A stretch of DNA of 10,093 nucleotides from positions 1 to 10,093 of the forward strand of contig JAHINZ010000174.1 of the NCBI GenBank assembly GCA_018895795.1, given 5' to 3'. A program made the translations under genes and the position numbers. The stretch comes from Alphaproteobacteria bacterium (GTDB lineage: Bacteria; Pseudomonadota; Alphaproteobacteria; Caulobacterales; Caulobacteraceae). How positions within the stretch are numbered: position 1 is the stretch's first letter; each line of letters begins with the position of its first letter. The notes beneath the pieces were generated by a model. That model saw only the letters and a list, made by a program, of their open reading frames with translations, ran no database searches and was not told where the DNA came from. Shown here piece by piece: positions 5,095 through 10,093 of the stretch.

Positions 5095-5508
5095 TCAGGG
5101 CCGGTCCTTCTTGGGGATGGCCGCGATTTCCTCGGGGGTCAGCTTGGTGATGGTCTTGGCGCGGATCGGCATGTCCATGAAGCCGTCCGAGACCCGCAGA
5201 TCCAGGTCGATCGGCGCGCAGACCTGATCGCTGCCGCGGACCACATTGACGATGTAGCTGCCCGGCGAGCTCAGCTGATTGGTCCCGTGCGCCAGGTCGA
5301 CGCGATAGACGTCGCGCTGCCGCACCTTCATGTACAGCACGTCGCGACTGGGCGAGCTCCAGCCGTTCCAGTCCGACAACGAGAAGCAGGACCGCTCGGC
5401 GCGGGCGGGCTTGGCGGCGGATGGCGTCGCGGGCGGTTGAGCCAAGGCGGCGCCGGCAAACGTCAGGCCGCTCACGGCCGCGGCCGTCAAGGTGATCAAT
5501 TTGGTCAT
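5095..5508 (-). CDS. Secreted small two-cysteine protein, paralog 1 (DUF6491-like)
   Basis: A 137-residue protein of unknown function with a Sec signal peptide (MTKLITLTAAAVSGLTFAGA then ALA, cleavage expected after residue 23), a Pro/Ala-rich linker, and a compact domain starting SCFSLSDWNGW. The domain has two cysteines, C41 and C97 (QVCAPIDLDL), that probably form a periplasmic disulfide. Between them are LYMKV and RDVYRV. The pattern resembles the DUF6491 family as I remember it; this needs a profile search. The start is ATG 5508, preceded by a strong AGGAGG at 8 nt; an upstream in-frame ATG at 5535 lacks this. It is the second of two tandem paralogs downstream of a symporter gene, and its end nearly touches the convergent panE-like gene. 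Confidence 0.8.
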   Translation of the reverse strand: MTKLITLTAAAVSGLTFAGAALAQPPATPSAAKPARAERSCFSLSDWNGWSSPSRDVLYMKVRQRDVYRVDLAHGTNQLSSPGSYIVNVVRGSDQVCAPIDLDLRVSDGFMDMPIRAKTITKLTPEEIAAIPKKDRP

Positions 5509-5516
5509 TCGGTGAT

Positions 5517-5522
5517 CCTCCT
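5517..5522 (-). promoter_or_regulatory. Strong Shine-Dalgarno fixing the start of the 5095-5508 gene
   Basis: The minus strand reads AGGAGG 8 nt before ATG 5508. It excludes the longer reading from 5535, which would put nine polar residues before the signal peptide. Confidence 0.75.
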
Positions 5523-5573
5523 GCTCCCAGGTCACAGCCCCCGGGTCAGAAATTGGGTGTCACGGCGCCGAGG

Positions 5574-5978
5574 TCAATGGCGGCGATGGAATCGTCCCGG
5601 CAGGTTCTCGAGGCCGATCGCCGTCACCTCGGCGTCAGAGAGTCGGGTGACGGTGTCCGCGCGCAGGGTCAGGGTCTGGGTCGGAGACAGCGCCAGGCTC
5701 AGGCCCAGGTCGTTGGCGCCGCAAACCTGTCCGTCGCGCGACTCCATCACCAGTTTTGACGACCGCGACCGCAGGGGCTTGACCGGATAGGGCAGAACCA
5801 CCCGGTAATAGTCACGGATGTCGACTTTCAGATACAGCGTCTGATCGTCGGCGGCGCTCCAGTCCTGAACCCGGTCAAGGCTGAAACAGTCGCTTGAGGC
5901 CGGGGGGGCGGCGCGAGCGGTCGCGGCGGAGACCGCGCCCATCAGCAAGGCGATCGCGATGGCGACTTTCCGGTCCAT
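5574..5978 (-). CDS. Secreted small two-cysteine protein, paralog 2 (DUF6491-like)
   Basis: A 134-residue protein of unknown function, paralogous to its neighbour at 5095-5508. It has a signal peptide (MDRKVAIAIALLMGAVSAAT then ARA, cleavage expected after residue 23). The mature domain begins DCFSLDRVQDW (C31), continues TLYLKVDIRDYYRV and has QVCGANDLGLSLAL (C86). The two cysteines are 55 residues apart against 56 in paralog 1, and CFSL, W, LYxKV, RDxYRV and QVC...DLxL are shared. The start is ATG 5978 with GGAG at 5988-5985, 6 nt upstream; an earlier in-frame ATG at 6005 lacks a site. It lies 66 bp downstream of the symporter and 65 bp upstream of paralog 1 in the same direction, so the three may be one transcript. 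No catalytic motif is visible; a binding or envelope role is a guess. Confidence 0.8.
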   Translation of the reverse strand: MDRKVAIAIALLMGAVSAATARAAPPASSDCFSLDRVQDWSAADDQTLYLKVDIRDYYRVVLPYPVKPLRSRSSKLVMESRDGQVCGANDLGLSLALSPTQTLTLRADTVTRLSDAEVTAIGLENLPGRFHRRH

Positions 5979-6044
5979 GGCGTTCTCCAGGGCGGCCGCA
6001 ATCACGATGAGCCCTTCCTGACTGAAGTCAATCTCCGCGCGAAA

Positions 6045-7301
6045 TCAGGCCTTGGCCGGCTGCTCTTCCTCGACGATGTCGTCCAGCTCGCCTTCCCATT
6101 TGGCGACCACGGCGGCGGCCACGCTGTTGCCGACCACATTGGTGGCGCTGCGGCCCATGTCCAGCAGGTGATCGACGCCCAGAACCAGGGCGATCCAGGT
6201 CTCGGGCAGGCCGAAATAGGTCAGGGTGGCCATGATCACCACCAGCGAGGCGCGCGGCACGCCGGCGATGCCCTTGGACGTCACCATCAGCAGCAGCAGC
6301 ATGAAGATCTGCTGCTGGACGCTCAGATGCACGCCGTGGGCCTGCAGGATGAACATGGTGGCGAAGGTGCAGTACAGCATCGAGCCGTCGAGATTGAACG
6401 AATAGCCCAGCGGCAGCACGAACGAGACGATGCGACGGCGCACGCCCACCTTGGGCAGGCTGTCGAGAATGCGCGGATAGGCGGCTTCGGAACTGGCGGT
6501 CGAGAAGGCCAGCAGGGCCGGCTCGCGGATGACGCCGAACAGCGGGATCACCCGCTTGCCCAGAACCAGGGCGGCGGCCAGGAACAGCAACAGCCACAGG
6601 GTCCCCATGGTGGCGTAGAAGCCCAGCACGAACTTGCCGTAGACGGCCAGCATCGACAGGCCTTGCGTGGCGATGGTCGAGGCCAGGGCGCAGAAGATCG
6701 CCAGCGGGGCCAGCTTCATGACGAAGTTGGTGACCTTCAGCATCACCTGGGCGCCTTGCTCGGCCAGTTCCAGGATGTGCGGGGCCTTGTTGTCCAGCGA
6801 GGCGACGGCGGTGCCGACGAACAGGCTGAAGACCACGATCTGCAGGATCTCGTTCTTGGCCATGGCGTCGAAGATCGAGGCCGGCACCAGATGGGTCAGG
6901 AAGCCCTGCAGGGTGAAGGTTTCGGTCGAGGCGGCCGGGGCGTTGGCGACGTCGGCGAGCTCGGTGAGGTTCAGGCCCGCGCCGGGATGCAGCAGGTGGA
7001 CCATGCCCAGGCCCAGCAGCAGCGACACGGCCGAGGCTGAAATGAACCAGCCCATGGTCTTGGCGCCGATCCGGCCCACGGCGGCGGCGTCTTCCATGTG
7101 CGCGATGCCGGCGACGAGGGTCGTCAGAACGAGCGGGGCGATGATCATCTTGATCAGCCGCAGGAAGAGGTCGGTCCCCATCTTGAACCACTTGACCGCT
7201 TCTTCGGTCTGGGCCGGGTCAAGGAACTGGTTACAGGCCCAGCCGACCGTGACCCCGAGGACCATGGACGCGATGATCAGATAGGCGAAGCGCTTGTTCA
7301 T
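6045..7301 (-). CDS. DctA/GltP-type dicarboxylate or amino-acid:cation symporter
   Basis: A 418-residue inner-membrane transporter of the DAACS (SLC1-like) family, which takes up C4-dicarboxylates or acidic amino acids with protons or sodium. Visible elements are FLRLIKMIIAPLVLTTLVAG (46-65), the serine-rich re-entrant hairpin FSTASSEAAYPR (266-277), the unwound TM7 motif NLDGS (303-307), the second hairpin around GVPRAS (347-352), and TM8 DHLLDMGRSATNVVGNSVAA (377-396). R384 and N388 match the substrate-binding Arg397/Asn401 of GltPh. N392 replaces GltPh Asp405 (a sodium ligand), as in E. coli DctA, whose TM8 reads TNLVGNGVA. This suggests a DctA-like mechanism, but the substrate cannot be fixed. 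The start at ATG 7301 has GAGGAAA 4-10 nt upstream. Two secreted paralogs follow. Confidence 0.93.
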   Translation of the reverse strand: MNKRFAYLIIASMVLGVTVGWACNQFLDPAQTEEAVKWFKMGTDLFLRLIKMIIAPLVLTTLVAGIAHMEDAAAVGRIGAKTMGWFISASAVSLLLGLGMVHLLHPGAGLNLTELADVANAPAASTETFTLQGFLTHLVPASIFDAMAKNEILQIVVFSLFVGTAVASLDNKAPHILELAEQGAQVMLKVTNFVMKLAPLAIFCALASTIATQGLSMLAVYGKFVLGFYATMGTLWLLLFLAAALVLGKRVIPLFGVIREPALLAFSTASSEAAYPRILDSLPKVGVRRRIVSFVLPLGYSFNLDGSMLYCTFATMFILQAHGVHLSVQQQIFMLLLLMVTSKGIAGVPRASLVVIMATLTYFGLPETWIALVLGVDHLLDMGRSATNVVGNSVAAAVVAKWEGELDDIVEEEQPAKA

Positions 7302-7603
7302 GCAGTTTCCTCGGGCGCCGGGCGGGCTTGGACAGTGTTTTCCGCGCCTGACGGTAGGTATGACGTACGAGGGCGAGCGATCCGCAACGCCCCGAGCATT
7401 TCAACCCTTTTGGCCGACGCGCGCGGGTTCGTCCATGCTCTTGAAAGCGGCGGCGGACGCGGGGGTTCGCCGAGACGCATAAACAGGCGCGGTCTGCGGG
7501 CGCGAGCGGCGGATCGACGCCCGCGTTCCGGCTAAGTAATAAATCATTCCCATTGGCGGGGGCCGCGTCTCGCCAAGGTCGCGAAACGTCGGTATAAGAC
7601 GCC
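7302..7603. promoter_or_regulatory. Divergent promoter region between symporter and amn
   Basis: These 302 bp hold no credible gene. Toward amn, tcgacg (7514-7519) and gctaagta (7531-7538), 11 bp apart, resemble the Caulobacter housekeeping consensus (TTGACG, 10-14 bp, GCTANAWC) and are followed by a local AT-rich stretch. A second candidate -10, TATAAG (7593-7598), ends 5 nt before the amn ATG and would give a leaderless message. An inverted repeat gcgggcg/cgcccgc (7496-7502, 7518-7524) overlaps the first candidate. On the minus strand only the symporter's ribosome-binding site (7312-7306) is clear. All promoter calls are by eye. Confidence 0.35.
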
Positions 7604-9058
7604 ATGTCAAACCAAGAAAAAGCCATGGCCGTCGTTGAACGGCTCAATGAAGAATATGAGCGCGCCGTGGGCGCGCTGCGCACCGCCCTGCGGGCCTATC
7701 TGGAAACCGGCGCGCGACCCGATCCGCAGGATCGCTTCAACGGCGCCTTCGCCTATCCGGAATTGCGCCTGACCTATGATCCCGAGGCCCTGCCGCCCAA
7801 GCTGGCGCGGTCCTACGCCCGGGTCAGCCGTCCCGGCGTCTATGCGACCACGGTCACCAAGCCGGCCCAGTTCAGGGCCTATCTGGTCGAGCAGCTGACC
7901 CTGCTGCTGAACGACTTCGACGTCGAGATCGAGGTCGACCGGTCGCGCCAGGAGATCCCCTATCCCTATGTGCTGGACGCCACGATCGACCTGAACCAGG
8001 CCGATGTGCGCTCGGAGGATATCGCCCGCTTCTTTCCGACCACCGACCTGGCCTTCATCGGCGACGAGATCGCCGACGGCGTCTGGGACATGGCGATGGA
8101 AGAGACGCGGCCGATGGCGCTGTTCGACGGCCTGCGCACCGACTTCTCGCTGGCGCGGCTGAAACACTACACGGGCGCGCCGGCCGAGCACGTGCAGCAG
8201 TTCATCCTGTTCACCAACTATCACCGCTATGTCGACGAGTTCGTGCGCTGGGGCATCGAGCAGCTGGGCGAGCCGGACACCCGCTATGAGGCGATGTCCT
8301 GTTCGGGCGGGCTGATGATCACCGCCAACACCGTCAATCCCGAACTGGCGGTGGCCGAGTCGACCTGGCGCAAGCACCAGATGCCGGCCTATCACCTGAT
8401 GGCGCCGGGCGGGCAGGGGATCACCCTGGTCAATATCGGGGTGGGCCCGTCCAACGCCAAGACCATCTGCGACCACCTGGCCGTGCTGCGGCCGCAGGCC
8501 TGGCTGATGATCGGCCACTGCGGCGGCCTGCGCGACACCCAGACCATCGGCGACTATGTGCTGGCCCACGCCTATCTGCGCGACGACCATGTTCTGGACG
8601 CCGTCCTGCCGCCGGAAATCCCGGTGCCGTCGATCGCCGAGGTGCAGCGCGCCCTCTATGACGCCGCCAAGGCCATCAGCGGCGACAGCGGCCACCAGCT
8701 GAAGAAGCGCCTGCGGACCGGCACGGTCGTGACCACCGACGACCGCAACTGGGAACTGCGCCACAGCCTGTCGGCCCTGCGCTTCAACCAGAGCCGGGCC
8801 GTGGCCATCGACATGGAGAGCGCGACCATCGCCGCCCAGGGCTATCGGTTCCGGGTGCCCTACGGCACGCTGCTTTGCGTCTCCGACAAACCGCTGCACG
8901 GCGAGATCAAGCTGCCGGGTCAGGCCAACGCCTTCTATGAGCGGGCGATCAGCCAGCACCTGCAGATCGGCATCCTGACCTGCCAGCTGTTGCTGGAAGA
9001 GGGCGAAAACCTGCATTCGCGCAAGCTGCGGGCCTTCGACGAGCCGCCGTTCAGATAA
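7604..9058 (+). CDS. amn: AMP nucleosidase
   Basis: Hydrolyses AMP to adenine and ribose 5-phosphate, adjusting intracellular AMP and feeding purine salvage. The 484-residue length equals that of E. coli Amn. The N-terminal half (to about 250) is the Amn-specific regulatory domain; the C-terminal half is a nucleoside-phosphorylase fold with NIGVGPSNAKTICDHL (277-292), IGHCGGLRDTQTIGDYVLA (303-321), DMESATIAAQGYRFRVPYG (403-421) and VSDKPLHGE (426-434). D428 falls at the same number as the E. coli catalytic Asp428. The ATG at 7604 has no Shine-Dalgarno; TATAAG just upstream suggests leaderless translation. It converges on nudC across a hairpin element. Identification is firm. Confidence 0.96.
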   Translation: MSNQEKAMAVVERLNEEYERAVGALRTALRAYLETGARPDPQDRFNGAFAYPELRLTYDPEALPPKLARSYARVSRPGVYATTVTKPAQFRAYLVEQLTLLLNDFDVEIEVDRSRQEIPYPYVLDATIDLNQADVRSEDIARFFPTTDLAFIGDEIADGVWDMAMEETRPMALFDGLRTDFSLARLKHYTGAPAEHVQQFILFTNYHRYVDEFVRWGIEQLGEPDTRYEAMSCSGGLMITANTVNPELAVAESTWRKHQMPAYHLMAPGGQGITLVNIGVGPSNAKTICDHLAVLRPQAWLMIGHCGGLRDTQTIGDYVLAHAYLRDDHVLDAVLPPEIPVPSIAEVQRALYDAAKAISGDSGHQLKKRLRTGTVVTTDDRNWELRHSLSALRFNQSRAVAIDMESATIAAQGYRFRVPYGTLLCVSDKPLHGEIKLPGQANAFYERAISQHLQIGILTCQLLLEEGENLHSRKLRAFDEPPFR

Positions 9059-9061
9059 GAT

Positions 9062-9166
9062 CCTCCCCCTCTGGGGGAGGTGGCCCAGAGGGCCGGAGGG
9101 GGATAGCTCGGCCTATGCCCAGATGGCCCCCTCAGTCGCTCCGCGACAGCTCCCCCTTAGGGGGAG
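9062..9166. terminator. Palindromic element between convergent amn and nudC, likely bidirectional terminator
   Basis: Perfect hairpins cctccccc-tct-gggggagg (9062-9080) and ctccccc-tta-gggggag (9150-9166) flank a smaller ggccc-aga-gggcc (9082-9094). It is a C-rich/G-rich intergenic element similar to that at 314-435 and fills most of the 118-bp gap between two gene ends, so it probably stops transcription from both sides. There is no T run, so termination may be structure-aided or Rho-dependent. Confidence 0.55.
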
Positions 9167-9176
9167 CATCTGCCAC

Positions 9177-10093
9177 CTAAGCCTCCTCCACCCACGCCTT
9201 GATCAGCTGATGGGCGATCGCCAGGGCCGGCGGGGCGAAGGCGCCCTCCAGCTCGCCGCGGATCAGGGCGCCGGCCTCGTCCTTGCTGAACCAGCGGACT
9301 TCCTCGAGCTCGGTCTGGTCGGGCCGGGCGTCGGCGCTGTCGACCTGGGCGATCAGGCCCATCATCAGCGAGGACGGCCACGGCCAGGGCTGGCTGGAAT
9401 GGTAGCGCACCGAGGTCGCCGTCAGGCCGGCCTCCTCCATCAGCTCGCGGGCGCAAGCCTCCTCGATGGTCTCGCCGGGCTCCAGGAACCCGGCCAGGGC
9501 CGAGAACATGCCGGCCGGCCACAGGGCCTGCCGGCCCAGCAGGCACTTGTCGTCATGGATCGCCAGCATGATCGCCACCGGATCGGTGCGCGGGAAGTGC
9601 TCGACCTTGCAGGCGGGGCAGATGCGCTTCCAGCCGCCGTCGCCGACCTCGGAAGGCTGACCGCAGGCGCTGCACCAGCGGTGGCGGCGGCGCCATTCGA
9701 ACATCGAGCGGGCGGTGGCCAGGATGCCGGCGTCGGCGGGCGGCATCGAGGCGGCGATGCCGCGCAGCTCCTCGAATCGGCCCAGGCCCTGCAACGCCCC
9801 CTCGGCCGGATCGGCGGCCCCTTCCAGATCGACCGCGAAGACCGCGAGGTCTTTCCACAGTCCCAGGAACAGCAACCGCTCGGAGCCGCCGGCCAGGTCC
9901 TTGGCCATGTCGGCGCGCAGATAGGCGATCTGAACGCCCGTGGGCTTGCCGTCCTCGCCCAGGACGTCCTCGACCAGCGGCTTTCCGTTCCAGACCGCCA
10001 CGGCCAGTGATCCGGGGTCATCGAGTTTTTCGGCTAGCCAGGCCTCGTCGCCGCGTCGCTCGCTGGAGCGGTCCAAGGGGTTGCCGGCGAAGG
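9177..10093 (-). CDS. nudC: NADH pyrophosphatase (Nudix), 5' end beyond window
   Basis: Hydrolyses NADH to NMNH and AMP; NudC enzymes also remove NAD caps from RNA. Visible in order: an N-terminal FAGNPLDRSSERR segment typical of NudC, a NudC-like N-terminal domain, a four-cysteine zinc ribbon (CSAC and CPAC, 9600-9670), the Nudix box GFLEPGETIEEACARELMEE followed by AGL, an exact match to GX5EX7REUXEEXGU, and SQPWPWPSSLMMG, the signature separating NudC from other Nudix hydrolases. A TTG at 10076 could be taken as the start, but the frame stays open to 10093 and encodes FAGNP, which completes the conserved NPLDR motif. The true start therefore lies right of the window. About 304 residues are visible, close to full length. 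Confidence 0.95.
   Translation of the reverse strand, partial: FAGNPLDRSSERRGDEAWLAEKLDDPGSLAVAVWNGKPLVEDVLGEDGKPTGVQIAYLRADMAKDLAGGSERLLFLGLWKDLAVFAVDLEGAADPAEGALQGLGRFEELRGIAASMPPADAGILATARSMFEWRRRHRWCSACGQPSEVGDGGWKRICPACKVEHFPRTDPVAIMLAIHDDKCLLGRQALWPAGMFSALAGFLEPGETIEEACARELMEEAGLTATSVRYHSSQPWPWPSSLMMGLIAQVDSADARPDQTELEEVRWFSKDEAGALIRGELEGAFAPPALAIAHQLIKAWVEEA

Noticed and set aside
6028..7191. 387-codon minus-strand frame overlapping the symporter in another frame
   Set aside because: The product is Arg/Gly/Pro-rich with no hydrophobic segments; the overlapping frame encodes a clear transporter with a good ribosome-binding site.
7294..7683. Short frames on both strands in the symporter-amn gap
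   Set aside because: None has a ribosome-binding site plus sensible composition; several overlap flanking genes and they contradict each other.
7607..9016. 469-codon minus-strand frame opposite amn
   Set aside because: Shadow of a firmly identified AMP nucleosidase; Gly/Gln/Arg/Asp/His-rich composition and no recognisable domain.
1..10093. Defence island, prophage, CRISPR or biosynthetic cluster
   Set aside because: No nuclease, methyltransferase, integrase, transposase, phage structural gene, spacer-repeat array or NRPS/PKS domain is visible; gene content is housekeeping.

Overview
The window reads as chromosomal DNA of a GC-rich alphaproteobacterium, most likely Caulobacter or a close relative such as Phenylobacterium. 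This rests on strong G/C third-position bias, protein sequences that look Caulobacter-like, several genes with no Shine-Dalgarno sequence, and abundant short palindromic intergenic elements. The taxon is an inference, since no search could be run. I see no prophage, insertion sequence, CRISPR array, tRNA or rRNA.

Layout, left to right. A TSUP (TauE/SafE) membrane transporter cut by the left edge (minus, 1-278) lies downstream of asd (minus, 447-1493), with a palindromic repeat between them. The 705-bp gap 1494-2198 has no large gene. It holds a putative amino-acid-sensing leader for asd (promoter about 1685-1713, 26-codon leader ORF 1596-1676, competing hairpins 1559-1636), a nested palindromic repeat (1724-1859), and a second palindromic repeat that ends in a T7 run and looks like the terminator of the next gene (1922-2034). 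A glutathione S-transferase-like gene (minus, 2199-2876) is divergent from nrdB, the class Ia ribonucleotide reductase small subunit (plus, 3010-4050). Their shared region carries two NrdR-box-like sites 31 bp apart. Another copy of the 1724-1859 repeat follows nrdB, then a panE-like ketopantoate reductase gene (plus, 4219-5091).

This meets, tail to tail with a 3-nt gap, a minus-strand group: a DctA/GltP-family symporter (6045-7301) followed by two tandem, paralogous, secreted, small two-cysteine proteins (5574-5978 and 5095-5508). A 302-bp divergent region separates the symporter from amn (AMP nucleosidase, plus, 7604-9058). A palindromic, terminator-like repeat separates amn from nudC (NADH pyrophosphatase, minus, 9177 to beyond the right edge).

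Most genes are housekeeping metabolism: aspartate-family amino acids, deoxynucleotide supply, pantothenate, purine salvage and NAD(H) turnover. They do not form one pathway. The most notable signal is the asd leader. Eight of nine consecutive codons (6-14) specify Thr, Ile, Met or Lys, all products made downstream of Asd, and the RNA can fold into mutually exclusive hairpins like a classical attenuator. Next are the tandem NrdR boxes and two repeat copies whose hairpin arms differ by compensatory changes.
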